57,985 nucleotides of DNA from an uncultured Lachnospiraceae bacterium (GCA_947564305.1 CANOBT010000016.1:1-57985); one strand, 5' to 3'; numbered from the stretch's first letter, positions 17,208 through 26,049 are shown. A program made the numbers and translations. Notes: generated from the sequence alone by a model not told the origin.

Positions 17208-17232
17208 TACTGTGAAAGAAAGTAGAGGACAA

Positions 17233-17307
17233 CCGATAAATGGCGCACTTCAGCATGGTGGAGAATCGGAACGCTTTCATTACTATTTAAGCCGCCGACT
17301 TGGCGGC
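17233..17307 (+). promoter_or_regulatory. Structured 5' leader of the SGNH/LRR gene, unassigned
   Basis: Between promoter and gene, CCGAT (17233-17237) can pair with ATCGG (17265-17269), closing a 27-base internal region. A GC-rich hairpin GCCGCC-GACTT-GGCGGC follows (17291-17307). There is no T-run, so it is not a terminator. I do not recognise a riboswitch consensus in it. Confidence 0.4.
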
Positions 17308-17355
17308 GGAATGGAGATTATAATATTTTAAATTTGAGATCAGGGAGGCACAAAT

Positions 17356-18774
17356 TTGGAACAAAAAGCAAAAAAAAGAATTCTTATCATAACCGGAATA
17401 TTGCTTTTCGTAGTCCCTGTATTTCTCATAGTGTGTGCTTTCTGTCTGCCTGCTCAGTATGAGGAGACATTTCTAGGCGAATTGAAGGCGAAACAGAGAC
17501 GCCTGGAGGAAACAGAAGGGAAGCGCATAATTTTGGTGGGAGGAAGCGGCATTGCATTTGGCTACGACAGTTCGATGCTAGAGGATACATTTCCGGAGTA
17601 TGAGGTGATAAATTTTGGAATGTATGCAGGGCTTGGGACAAAAGTGATGCTGGATTTGTCCGAAGATGCAGTCAGGGAAGGTGATATTGTGATTCTCTCG
17701 CCGGAGCAGGAAGCGCAGACCCTATCGGATTATTTTAACGGAGAAGCCATGTGGCAGGCGGCAGACGGAGACTTTTCCCTGCTTTTCAAAATCAAACGTG
17801 AGGACTGGGCGCAGATGTTAGGCGCATTGCCAGGTTTTGCAGCAGATAAATTTCGTTATTATCTGAAAGGAGCCGCTCCTGAGCCGGAAGGAGTATATCG
17901 AAAAGATGTATTTAATTCCTATGGGGACATTGATACTCAGCTCTGCGGACAGAATATCATGCCAAAAGGATATGACCTCAATACTCCGGTACGTTTTACA
18001 GAAGATATCTGGCAGGAGGAGTTTATAGAGTATATCAATGCCTATGCTGCGCGGCTTGAAAAGAGAGGCGCAAAAGTGTGGTATCGTTTCTGCCCGGTCA
18101 ATGCGTTGGCAGTGGAACCAGGGGATATCCCGGTATATTATGAGGGCTTGCAGGAAAAACTGGATTTTCCGGTGATTGGAAATCCGAATGACAGTGTGAT
18201 GGATGCGGAGTGGTTTTACGATACGAATTTTCATCTTAATTCTAGTGGGAAAATCAGGAATACCATACAATGTATCCGCGACATCAAAGCTATGATAGGG
18301 GACGACACGCAGGTCATGTATGAATTGCCGAAACAGCCGGAAATGCTGGCGGATGCGGGGGAAAATACGGATGGAGGACAGGCGGATACAGGAATGGACG
18401 AGGCGAAAACATTAGGGGATACAGAACGGCAAGAGACGGATAAGTTCGGAAAAGAGGAACAAGAGGTTGGTGAAACAGCAGGAATTTTATACGCCGAAGT
18501 ATATGCAGGAAATGAAGAGATTCAGGTAATTACGATACCGGAAGAAATCTCTCTGATTGAAGACAGAGCATTTGACGGATGCAGCCGCCTGCGGGCAATC
18601 ATTCTGGAAAATGAACATCCTGCCGAAATCCGTCCGGGACAGGAATTACTGCGCGGAACCAATGCTGATATCTATGTGAAGGATGAGGTATTGTCCGATT
18701 ATCGGCTGAATTATTTCTGGTCTGTGTATGCGGGAAGGATTCGGGGACAGTCTGCATTGGAAGAACACGGCTAA
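17356..18774 (+). CDS. Membrane-anchored SGNH domain protein with C-terminal BspA-like LRR
   Basis: A 472-aa protein with a TTG start supported by AGGGAGG. One N-terminal membrane helix (residues 9-32) anchors it outside the cell. An SGNH/AlgJ-like domain follows: VGGSGIAFGYDS with S64, then D289-T-N-F-H293-LN, matching D-x-N-x-H in acyl-transfer partners. Residues 325-380 form an acidic, low-complexity linker. A BspA-like leucine-rich segment (IPEEISLIEDRAFDGCSRL) lies near residues 395-420. It is related to the lipoprotein at 9018, sharing GYDS, a YEVxNxG stretch and EGDI, but with the domains in reverse order. No MBOAT lies beside it, so it may share the one at 11095. Confidence 0.75.
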   Translation: MEQKAKKRILIITGILLFVVPVFLIVCAFCLPAQYEETFLGELKAKQRRLEETEGKRIILVGGSGIAFGYDSSMLEDTFPEYEVINFGMYAGLGTKVMLDLSEDAVREGDIVILSPEQEAQTLSDYFNGEAMWQAADGDFSLLFKIKREDWAQMLGALPGFAADKFRYYLKGAAPEPEGVYRKDVFNSYGDIDTQLCGQNIMPKGYDLNTPVRFTEDIWQEEFIEYINAYAARLEKRGAKVWYRFCPVNALAVEPGDIPVYYEGLQEKLDFPVIGNPNDSVMDAEWFYDTNFHLNSSGKIRNTIQCIRDIKAMIGDDTQVMYELPKQPEMLADAGENTDGGQADTGMDEAKTLGDTERQETDKFGKEEQEVGETAGILYAEVYAGNEEIQVITIPEEISLIEDRAFDGCSRLRAIILENEHPAEIRPGQELLRGTNADIYVKDEVLSDYRLNYFWSVYAGRIRGQSALEEHG

Positions 18775-18806
18775 AAAGACATTACAGCCGGTTCTTCCAA
18801 ATCCAT

Positions 18807-19709
18807 TTAATGAATCCCTTTTTCAATCACCCCAAAGCCCAATGGATAGGGTCCGGTGTGTACGCCAATCGTGGCGCCAATCTGATAAACGGGTATTTCT
18901 TTGATATCATACCCCTTATCAAGCAGTGTAACCAATGCATGATCGCGGAAGGAAATCCCTTCTTCCCGGTCATAGCCATATCCGACCGCAAGGCTGTAGC
19001 ACTCGACTCCCAGATTGCTTTTCTGCAGATAGTCGAGAAGAAGATTTAAGGCTTTCTCTGCCGAGCGTTTCCGCCCCCTGCCGATACCGGAAGGGAAGAT
19101 TTCGCCTTGCTTCAGAGTGATCACAGGACGCACATCCAGTACGCTTCCCGCGAGGGCAGCCACCTTTCCAATCCGTCCTCCATGCTTTAAATATTCCATA
19201 TTTCCTACCGTGAAGAAAATCCTTCCTGTGCTCTTAATCTCTTCTAACCGAGCGATTGTATCCTGATAACTTGCGCCGCTGTCCCTTAAGTTTACAGCCT
19301 CCAGAACGTACTGTCCCTGAAGGACCGTATTGATGGTGGCGTCAATAACTGTAATCTCTGCATGCGGAAAGGTCTCTAAAACGAGTTCCTTTGCATTGAG
19401 CGCGGACTGCATGGAACCACTGAATTTTGTAGTAATGCAGATACAGATGACGGGAGTTCCCGCTTCGGCAAATGGCAGAAAGGCATCTTCATAATCCTGA
19501 ATAGACGGCATGGAGGATTTGGGATACACGCCTTTTTTGTCCACCATCTGTTGATAAAAGTCCCGAATATCAATTTCTACATTTTCTTTCAAATAGTGTT
19601 CATCATCGAAAGATACATAAAACGGAACAACTGTAATATTTTTCTCCTGTGTTAATTCAGTGGGTAAGTCGCAGGAACCATCGCTGATAATATGGAATGC
19701 TTCACTCAT
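18807..19709 (-). CDS. DegV family fatty-acid-binding protein
   Basis: A 300-aa DegV protein. The N-terminal domain starts ISDGSCDLP, with TKFSGSMQSALNAKELV near residues 93-109 and GNMEYLKHGGRIGK near residue 167. The C-terminal domain ends IGATIGVHTGPYPLGFGVI. DegV proteins bind free fatty acids; the related FakB proteins present them to a kinase for phospholipid synthesis. No DhaK-like kinase gene is adjacent, so its partner, if any, lies elsewhere. It is transcribed alone, and the upstream region carries a 21-base palindrome. Confidence 0.9.
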   Translation of the reverse strand: MSEAFHIISDGSCDLPTELTQEKNITVVPFYVSFDDEHYLKENVEIDIRDFYQQMVDKKGVYPKSSMPSIQDYEDAFLPFAEAGTPVICICITTKFSGSMQSALNAKELVLETFPHAEITVIDATINTVLQGQYVLEAVNLRDSGASYQDTIARLEEIKSTGRIFFTVGNMEYLKHGGRIGKVAALAGSVLDVRPVITLKQGEIFPSGIGRGRKRSAEKALNLLLDYLQKSNLGVECYSLAVGYGYDREEGISFRDHALVTLLDKGYDIKEIPVYQIGATIGVHTGPYPLGFGVIEKGIH

Positions 19710-19837
19710 ATCAAAAAAACCTTCTTTGCATAATATTCCGGCAGTTTTGCCGGTTAGGATGTCATATTCTTTACTTGTAATATAGAATACTACTCTTTCT
19801 GGTAAAAAGCAATTGTTTTATGATTTGATATTTCGAT

Positions 19838-19858
19838 ATATAGTTTTCAAAACTATAT
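19838..19858. promoter_or_regulatory. 21-bp palindrome, possible operator
   Basis: ATATAGTTTT and AAAACTATAT flank a single C, about 130 bases upstream of degV. This is the strongest symmetry in the 416-base gap 19710-20125, which otherwise holds only the promoter at 19999 and no gene. No T-run marks it as a terminator. The bound protein is unknown. Confidence 0.45.
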
Positions 19859-19998
19859 CAAAAGTTTGCGGCTACCGTCTTCAATTCTGGAAAGACTGTT
19901 TTCGTCTCATGGTAGATTTTTGCAGGAGAGCACACACATACACTGATTCCTGAATGCACGTACAGCATACACTAAGCTGAGTACCAAAAAGATTGCCA

Positions 19999-20027
19999 TT
20001 GAATCAACAGCCCGAAGTTGTTATACT
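19999..20027 (+). promoter_or_regulatory. Promoter of the second AAA-ATPase-like gene
   Basis: TTGAAT and TATACT are separated by 17 bases, about 100 bases before the start codon at 20126. Confidence 0.6.
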
Positions 20028-20125
20028 GTCAGTAAGGGAACTGTATTGATTATACGGAAAAGGACAGCCATCGGCAGGCAGCTTTTCCACAATTGACTTT
20101 ATAAAACCTTGAAAGGGGCAGACGT

Positions 20126-21805
20126 ATGACGGTAACACCGGTTGGGATTGGATATCAGAATTTTGAACAGTTGCGGACGAATCGTGTTTTTTATATTGAC
20201 AAGACGATGTTTATCAAAGAATGGTGGGATAATAGAGATGTTGTTACCCTGATCACCCGCCCGCGCCGTTTTGGCAAGACTCTTACGGTGGATATGACGG
20301 AGAAATTTTTTTCTATAAAGTACGCAAACCGGGGAGAATTGTTTGAGGGACTTGCCATATGGCAGGAGGAAACATACAGGGAGATTCAGGGCACATACCC
20401 GGTCATCAGCCTGTCGTTCGCAAATATCAAAGACACCTGCTTTGCGGACTGTAGGTGGAAAATTTGTCACCTGCTTACGAATTTGTATTCGGATAATGAA
20501 TTTCTGCTCGAAAGCGGAATATTGACTTCTGCTGAAAAAAGTTTTTTCAAAACGGTCTGCGCGGACATGGGAGAGGCACAAGCCGCTCTTGCGTTACATG
20601 AGTTGTCGAAATATCTTTGCCGGTATTATGGAAAGAAAGTGATTATTCTTCTGGATGAATATGATACTCCGATGCAGGAAGCCTATGTGAGCGGTTATTG
20701 GGATAAAATGGCGGAATTTATCAGAAGTTTATTTAATGCTGCATTTAAGACAAATCCATTTTTAGAACGTGCGGTTTTGACTGGGATTACAAGGGTTAGT
20801 AAAGAATCCATTTTTTCAGACTTAAATAACCTGGAAGTGGTGACAACGACTTCCGATAAGTATGAAACGGTATTCGGATTTACGGAAGACGAGGTATTTA
20901 CTGCATTGGACGAATTTGGTCTGTCAGACAGAAAGCAGGAAGTCAAAGCGTGGTATGACGGTTTTACATTTGGAAATGTGACAGATATCTATAATCCATG
21001 GTCGATTATTAATTTCCTGGCGAAGAAAAAAATGGCGCCGTACTGGGCGAATACCAGTTCCAACAGACTGGTGGGGAATCTGCTTAAGGAAAGCAGTAAA
21101 GAGAGAAAACGGGAATTCGAGTCACTTCTGCGTGGAGAAATGATTTGTGTGGAAATCGATGAGCAGATTGTGTATGACCAGTTATCCGCAAAGAAAAATG
21201 CACTGTGGAGCCTGCTGCTTGCCTGTGGATATTTGAAAGTGGCGAGGACAGAGTTTTCAGAGTTGGATGGGTGCTTCTGGTATGAATTGGGACTGACCAA
21301 TAAAGAAGTACAGATTATGTTTAAAAATATGATCCGAGACTGGTTTTCGCAGGATGATCATTACAATGACTTTATAAAAGCGCTGCTGTTGGATGATGTA
21401 GAAGCAATGAATATTTATATGAATCAAGTTGCTCTGTCAACATTCAGTTATTTTGATACAGGAAAAAAAGAATCCGGGGAGGAACCGGAACGTTTTTATC
21501 ATGGCTTTGTAATTGGGTTAATGGTGGAGCTGGCGGACAGATATGTGCTGACTTCCAACCGCGAGAGCGGATTCGGAAGATATGATGTGATGTTGGAACC
21601 AAGAGATAAAAGAGAAAATGCGATCCTGTTAGAATTCAAGGTAAAGAGTCAAAAAGAACAGGATCTTTCCGATACGGTAAAAGCCGCGTTGCGGCAGATA
21701 GAAGAGAAGAATTATGAGGCAGAACTTATCGCGAAAGGATTTCCGAGAGAACAGATTAGGAAATATGGGTTTGCATTTCAGGGGAAAGCAGTCCTCATTG
21801 GATAG
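20126..21805 (+). CDS. AAA-ATPase-like / PD-(D/E)XK nuclease family protein (second copy)
   Basis: A 559-aa paralogue of the protein at 1897 with all key motifs: RPRRFGKT at residues 45-52, LLDEYD with D177 and E178, TGITRVSKESIF, and a nuclease-like core D487 followed by E503-F-K505. AAAGGGG lies upstream of the start. It is alone on its transcript, with its own promoter. The two copies have similar lengths and identical motif order but clearly diverged sequences, so they are not a recent duplication. Biological role is unknown; nuclease activity would need a divalent metal and is only inferred from the residues. Confidence 0.85.
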   Translation: MTVTPVGIGYQNFEQLRTNRVFYIDKTMFIKEWWDNRDVVTLITRPRRFGKTLTVDMTEKFFSIKYANRGELFEGLAIWQEETYREIQGTYPVISLSFANIKDTCFADCRWKICHLLTNLYSDNEFLLESGILTSAEKSFFKTVCADMGEAQAALALHELSKYLCRYYGKKVIILLDEYDTPMQEAYVSGYWDKMAEFIRSLFNAAFKTNPFLERAVLTGITRVSKESIFSDLNNLEVVTTTSDKYETVFGFTEDEVFTALDEFGLSDRKQEVKAWYDGFTFGNVTDIYNPWSIINFLAKKKMAPYWANTSSNRLVGNLLKESSKERKREFESLLRGEMICVEIDEQIVYDQLSAKKNALWSLLLACGYLKVARTEFSELDGCFWYELGLTNKEVQIMFKNMIRDWFSQDDHYNDFIKALLLDDVEAMNIYMNQVALSTFSYFDTGKKESGEEPERFYHGFVIGLMVELADRYVLTSNRESGFGRYDVMLEPRDKRENAILLEFKVKSQKEQDLSDTVKAALRQIEEKNYEAELIAKGFPREQIRKYGFAFQGKAVLIG

Positions 21806-21844
21806 TTGTGTAATGGTACAGCTATTTTATCTTCTTTTTGACGG

Positions 21845-21873
21845 TTGATTTTGCTTTGACGGGGGCATATAAT
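21845..21873 (+). promoter_or_regulatory. Promoter of the DUF362 gene
   Basis: TTGATT and TATAAT are 17 bases apart, 58 bases before the start codon. Confidence 0.6.
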
Positions 21874-21930
21874 ATCAGAAGACAGGGCAGATGGAACAGA
21901 AGCTGTTGAATATTTATTAGGAGGAACATA

Positions 21931-23070
21931 ATGAGCGATACAAAAAAATCTAAAGTATATTTCACTGATTTCCGATGCGAGGTGGACGAGAGTCCGGTTC
22001 AAAAGCTAAAGCGGCTTATGAAAACTGCCGGGATTGAGCAGATTGACATGGATGGAAAATTTGTTGCGATTAAAATGCATTTTGGAGAATTGGGAAATAT
22101 GAGCTTTCTCAGGCCCAATTACGCGAAGGCAGTCGTGGATTTGGTGAAAGAGCGCGGCGGCAAGCCGTTTTTGACAGATTGCAATACTCTTTATCCAGGC
22201 AGCAGGAAGAATGCCATTGAACATTTATACTGCGCCTGGGAAAATGGATTTACCCCGCTGAGTGTGGGATGTCCGGTCATTATAGGCGATGGGCTGAAAG
22301 GTACGGATGACATTGCAGTGCCGGTAGAAGGCGGCGAATATATCACAGAGGCAAAAATCGGCCATGCTATCATGGATGCGGATGTATTTATTTCCCTTAC
22401 TCATTTCAAGGGCCATGAGATGACTGGATTTGGAGGCGCCATAAAAAATATCGGCATGGGCTGTGGTTCCAGAGCCGGAAAGAAAGACCAGCATCACAAT
22501 GGAAAGCCTGTTATTGATTCGGAAAAATGCCGGGGCTGTAAGCGCTGTATGCGGGAATGTGCGAATGACGGACTCGTATTTGATGCGGAGAGAAAAGTCA
22601 TGGCTATTGACGAACAGAATTGTGTGGGCTGTGGGCGCTGTATCGGAGCCTGCAATTTTGACGCTATTGATTTCGCACAGTCTGCGGCGGTCAAAGAGCT
22701 GAACTGTCGTATGGCAGAGTACACGAAGGCGGTTGTTACAGGCAGAGAGTGCTTCCATATTTCTATCGTATGCGATGTATCTCCGAACTGTGACTGTCAT
22801 TCAGGAAATGATGTGCCGATTCTTCCGGACCTTGGAATGTTTGCATCCTTTGACCCATTGGCTTTGGATCAGGCGTGCGTGGATGCCTGTCTGAAGCAGA
22901 CTCCGCTGCCAAACACGCAATTGACAGACCAGATGGCAGGCCAGGATTTCTGTGACCACCATGATCACTTTGAGAATACAACTCCTAATTCCGAATATAA
23001 GACCTGTCTGGCACACGCGCAGAAGATTGGTTTGGGAACAAAGGAATACGAGTTGGTGACTGTGAAATAA
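21931..23070 (+). CDS. DUF362 protein with two [4Fe-4S] ferredoxin motifs
   Basis: A 379-aa protein with an N-terminal DUF362 region (KMHFGELGN, FLTDCNTLYPGSRKNA, LTHFKGHEMTGFGG and KNIGMGC) and a ferredoxin insert. The cluster ligands are C200, C203, C206, C210 and C231, C234, C237, C241. The motif arrangement is typical of Clostridia and methanogen proteins of this type, which are assumed to carry electrons; the partner enzyme is unknown. The start has TTAGGAGGAA upstream. It is monocistronic, with a strong two-way terminator shared with the HD gene on the other strand. Confidence 0.88.
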   Translation: MSDTKKSKVYFTDFRCEVDESPVQKLKRLMKTAGIEQIDMDGKFVAIKMHFGELGNMSFLRPNYAKAVVDLVKERGGKPFLTDCNTLYPGSRKNAIEHLYCAWENGFTPLSVGCPVIIGDGLKGTDDIAVPVEGGEYITEAKIGHAIMDADVFISLTHFKGHEMTGFGGAIKNIGMGCGSRAGKKDQHHNGKPVIDSEKCRGCKRCMRECANDGLVFDAERKVMAIDEQNCVGCGRCIGACNFDAIDFAQSAAVKELNCRMAEYTKAVVTGRECFHISIVCDVSPNCDCHSGNDVPILPDLGMFASFDPLALDQACVDACLKQTPLPNTQLTDQMAGQDFCDHHDHFENTTPNSEYKTCLAHAQKIGLGTKEYELVTVK

Positions 23071-23141
23071 ATTGTCTCGTACATAGAACTTTGTATTATT
23101 TGAATACACTAAAACCAACAAGCAGGAAAATATAAAAAACA

Positions 23142-23174
23142 AAAAAGGGCATGGCTTGAAACCACGCCCTTTTT
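23142..23174. terminator. Bidirectional terminator
   Basis: AAAAAGGGC and GCCCTTTTT form a perfect outer stem with an inner TGG/CCA pairing. An A-run on one side and a T-run on the other let it work for the DUF362 gene (plus) and the HD gene (minus). Confidence 0.85.
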
Positions 23175-23191
23175 CCACGGAACCATATATA

Positions 23192-23767
23192 CTACAGATT
23201 CCCCTTTAAACCAATCTCCTCAGCCTTTTCTTTCATACCCGCGATGGTTTCCTGAATGACCTCGTCAAGCTCCATTCCCAGCATCTCACAGCCGCTGCGG
23301 ATGACATCCCGGTTGACACCGGCGGCAAATCGTTTATCTTTAAATTTTTTCTTCACAGATTTTACTTCCAGATCTAACACACTTTTCGAGGGCCGCATCA
23401 GACAAACCGCATTGATCAGACCCGTCAGCTCGTCGATGGTGAACAGAACCTTTTCCATCTGGCTTTCCGGCTTTGTGTCTGTGCAGAGCCCATAGCCATG
23501 ACAGCTCATGGCGCGGATATAGACTTCGTCAACACCATGTTCCCTCATGATTTCTACTGCCTTTTTACAATGTTCTTCGGGAAATTGTTCATAATCCAGA
23601 TCATGCAGTAATCCGGCTACGCCCCACACCTCATCATCTTCACCATTCAGACGAGCAAAGTGGCACATTGTTGCCTCAACCGCCAGAGCGTGCGCCTGCA
23701 ACGCCGGAGTCTTCGTGTATTCTGTCAATAGTTCCCATGCTTCTTCTCTTGATAGTTTCTTTTCCAT
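23192..23767 (-). CDS. HD-domain phosphohydrolase-like protein
   Basis: A 191-aa HD superfamily protein. The metal-binding pair is in AGLLHDLDYE, with an earlier His in LQAHALAVEA and later ones in EEHCKKA and SCHGYG, an HDIG-like arrangement. I use the ATG at 23767 rather than the longest frame because AGGAGG lies 8 bases before it and MEKKLSREEAWELL starts the domain. The family hydrolyses phosphate esters of nucleotides and similar compounds; the substrate here is unknown. It ends at the shared terminator 23142-23174. Confidence 0.85.
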   Translation of the reverse strand: MEKKLSREEAWELLTEYTKTPALQAHALAVEATMCHFARLNGEDDEVWGVAGLLHDLDYEQFPEEHCKKAVEIMREHGVDEVYIRAMSCHGYGLCTDTKPESQMEKVLFTIDELTGLINAVCLMRPSKSVLDLEVKSVKKKFKDKRFAAGVNRDVIRSGCEMLGMELDEVIQETIAGMKEKAEEIGLKGNL

Positions 23768-23874
23768 TTGAAAAACCTCCTGTTTATATTGATACAAATT
23801 GTTTCAAGCAATAAGCTAAGTGCTTACGCCTGTATATACATTAAAATGAATCTGAGTTTTTAGTTTGTGAGACA

Positions 23875-24201
23875 TCAGTGAAACCATGTCTGCACCAGAA
23901 ACATGTACAGAACGGTTCCGGCTCCAATGCTCAGCAATGTATTCTTCTTCCATTTATGCAATGCTACGATAAAGAGAATCGCAATCAGTTCCGGGATGGC
24001 AAAATATCCGCTGGCAAAGGCATCTTTCAGGCAGTATACGACTAGAAGTCCAATGACTGCATATGGCAGGACCGTGCCCAAATATGTAATATAAGCCGGG
24101 GGCGTTTTTCCCTCCGGAAAAATGAAAAATGGAAGAAATCTTGTCGCCATAGTGCCCAGTACGACCGCAGCAATCGTAAGAATACTTTGTGTAGTTGTCA
24201 T
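23875..24201 (-). CDS. azlD: AzlD-type branched-chain amino acid export subunit
   Basis: A 108-aa protein with four hydrophobic segments and the family features [12 protein letters not shown] and [19 protein letters not shown]. AzlD works with AzlC to export branched-chain amino acids, or analogues, across the membrane. Its start overlaps the azlC stop as ATGA, the usual azlCD coupling. Confidence 0.9.
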   Translation of the reverse strand: MTTTQSILTIAAVVLGTMATRFLPFFIFPEGKTPPAYITYLGTVLPYAVIGLLVVYCLKDAFASGYFAIPELIAILFIVALHKWKKNTLLSIGAGTVLYMFLVQTWFH

Positions 24202-24890
24202 TGTACTGCCTCCTTACTTTTCCATTTTTTCCCGATAGAGAAGGACAGAATGATGAGAGCCATAGCCGGTAATATGAAATTCTGGCTTCCGAAGAGCAAC
24301 AGGCAGAGCAGCGAGCAGCCCAATCCTATGAGAGCAGGCCGGTGTTCTTTGGATTCCTCCCACTGATTGATAAACATCACAATGAAGAGCGCTGTCATAA
24401 CAAACTCAATGCCTGTTGTATCAAAATGGATGATATAGCCCAAAAGGGCGCCCAGAGTCGCGCCCGATACCCAGTAAATCTGATTGAGCAGCGTCACAAA
24501 GAACATAAACCATCCTTTGTCAACATCCGGGGGAGGTGTTACGGTACAGTTGATCGTAAACGATTCATCACACATTCCATAAATAAGATAGGCCTTTTTC
24601 CAACCGGTATTTTTAAATTTTTCCAACATGGATATGCCATAAAACAGGTGTCTGGCATTGACCATCAGAGCCAGGAAAAAGGCATGTAATGGATTGAAGG
24701 CGGACAATAACAACTCCACAGTGACAAATTCCATCGAACCGGCAAAAATAAACATGCTCATGAACAGGGGATAAACAAAGGAGAAGCCTTTGCTTCTCAT
24801 GAGAAATCCATAGGACATTCCCAAAAAAAGAAAGCCTATGCAAATAGGGATTGTGAAGGGCAGTGCCGCCTTAAATGCTTTTGCTTTCAT
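24198..24890 (-). CDS. azlC: AzlC-type branched-chain amino acid exporter
   Basis: A 230-aa membrane protein of the AzlC family: [14 protein letters not shown] near the start, [10 protein letters not shown], the conserved [12 protein letters not shown] and MCDESF. It forms the large subunit of the AzlCD exporter. The pair has one promoter with a palindrome over its -10 region, so it is probably repressed or induced by a dedicated regulator. No regulator gene is adjacent on that strand. Confidence 0.92.
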   Translation of the reverse strand: MKAKAFKAALPFTIPICIGFLFLGMSYGFLMRSKGFSFVYPLFMSMFIFAGSMEFVTVELLLSAFNPLHAFFLALMVNARHLFYGISMLEKFKNTGWKKAYLIYGMCDESFTINCTVTPPPDVDKGWFMFFVTLLNQIYWVSGATLGALLGYIIHFDTTGIEFVMTALFIVMFINQWEESKEHRPALIGLGCSLLCLLLFGSQNFILPAMALIILSFSIGKKWKSKEAVQ

Positions 24891-24926
24891 TGGTATCGTA
24901 CTCCTTTTAGAGAATTGAAAAATTTG

Positions 24927-24965
24927 ACATTATTATAATGTAATCTCCTTTCGCTGTGGTGTCAA
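24927..24965 (-). promoter_or_regulatory. azlCD promoter with operator-like palindrome
   Basis: On the minus strand, TTGACA (24960-24965) and TACATT (24937-24942) are 17 bases apart. A 15-base palindrome ACATTA-TTA-TAATGT (24927-24941) overlaps the -10 and start region, a position suited to repression. Confidence 0.5.
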
Positions 24966-25001
24966 TGGGTTTTGAAAAAATAGACGATAAAAATGACTTT
25001 G

Positions 25002-25016
25002 ATAAGAAAAACTTAT
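25002..25016. promoter_or_regulatory. Candidate LysR-type binding site
   Basis: ATAAG-AAAAA-CTTAT is a perfect dyad of the T-N11-A type bound by LysR regulators. It is centred about 65 bases before the predicted start point of the gene at 25125, the normal place for an activator. A LysR gene lies 1.4 kb downstream. Confidence 0.5.
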
Positions 25017-25038
25017 GGTATATCCTTGAAAAGAGGAA

Positions 25039-25067
25039 TTGCTTCACATGGCCAGAGCGATTATAAT
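25039..25067 (+). promoter_or_regulatory. Promoter of the carboxymuconolactone-decarboxylase-like gene
   Basis: TTGCTT and TATAAT are 17 bases apart, about 60 bases before the start codon. It lies just downstream of the LysR-type dyad. Confidence 0.6.
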
Positions 25068-25124
25068 GTAAGCAGATAGAATAAAACACATAAAAAATAA
25101 TGTAGTATAAGGAGAGGACATACT

Positions 25125-25877
25125 ATGGCAATTACAGAAGCAGCGAAAGCATATCATGAAAAAATGTTTCCGGATTATCGGTCTGAGTTTTTGGAAACCG
25201 ATCCGGAGTTTATCGAGCGTTTTGATAACTTTGCCTTTGATGAGGTGGTAAATCAGGACGATTTGGACGACAGGACCCGGTTTATGGCAATCCTTGCCAC
25301 CCTGCTTGGGTGTCAGGGGACGGATGAGTTCCGTGCCATGCTCCCGGCTGCACTTCATTTTGGGGTTACGCCTGTGGAGATAAAGGAGATGGTTTACCAG
25401 GCAGTCGCCTACTTAGGAATTGGGCGAGTATTCCCGTTTTTGAAGATTACGAATGAAGTACTGACTGAAGAGGGCATTCAATTGCCGCTGGAGTCTCAGG
25501 CAAATACGACTATGGAAAATCGCCGCGAAGCAGGGACACAGGCTCAGGTGGATATTTTTGGCGAGGGGATGCGGGACTTCTGGAAATCAGGACCGGAAGA
25601 GAGCCGCCACATCAATTATTGGCTTGCAGCTAACTGTTTTGGAGATTATTACACAAGAAGCGGGCTTGATTTAAAATTGCGGGAAATGATTACATTCTGT
25701 TTTCTTGCCGCACAGGGCGGCTGTGAGCCGCAGTTGATTTCCCATGCCGCAGGCAATATGCGTATTGGCAATGATAAGGAGTTCCTCATTAAAATAATAT
25801 CCCAATGCCTGCCATATATCGGATATCCTCGTTCATTGAATGCACTGCGATGTGTGAATGAGGCGGCGAAAGGATAA
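25125..25877 (+). CDS. Carboxymuconolactone decarboxylase family protein, two-domain
   Basis: A 250-aa protein with two repeats of the CMD/AhpD-like helical fold: about residues 40-115 (RFMAILATLLGCQG and GVTPVEIKEMVYQAVAYLGIGR) and about 170-245 (LKLREMITFCFLAAQGGCEPQL). The redox CxxC motif of AhpD is absent, so it is closer to the decarboxylase/lactonase-like members. Clostridial genomes often pair such genes with a small cupin and a LysR regulator, as here. The substrate is unknown. AAGGAGAGG precedes the start. Confidence 0.85.
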   Translation: MAITEAAKAYHEKMFPDYRSEFLETDPEFIERFDNFAFDEVVNQDDLDDRTRFMAILATLLGCQGTDEFRAMLPAALHFGVTPVEIKEMVYQAVAYLGIGRVFPFLKITNEVLTEEGIQLPLESQANTTMENRREAGTQAQVDIFGEGMRDFWKSGPEESRHINYWLAANCFGDYYTRSGLDLKLREMITFCFLAAQGGCEPQLISHAAGNMRIGNDKEFLIKIISQCLPYIGYPRSLNALRCVNEAAKG

Positions 25878-25917
25878 AATGCCTTTTAAGCATGGGTAAC
25901 ACATAAAATCTAAGTAT

Positions 25918-25998
25918 TTGATATATTCCAAATATGTAAGTATAATGTAAGTGCAGAAAGGGGAGTGAATGGCTTCACAAACCGCACTTACATTTTTT
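25918..25998 (+). promoter_or_regulatory. Terminator hairpin with embedded promoter (copy B, before the cupin gene)
   Basis: TTGATA (25918-25923) and TATAAT (25941-25946) form a consensus promoter with a 17-base spacer. The -10 box is partly in the left arm of an 11-bp perfect stem (25944-25954 with 25984-25994) that ends in six T, and a nested stem GTGAA/TTCAC lies in its loop. Transcripts from the gene at 25125 would form the terminator. Transcripts starting about 25952 would lack the left arm and read through into the cupin gene. Copy C at 27416 has the same geometry. Confidence 0.7.
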
Positions 25999-26049
25999 CC
26001 AGCTAAACACTTTCAAGTAATGATATAAAAAACGAAGGGAGAAACGAAA

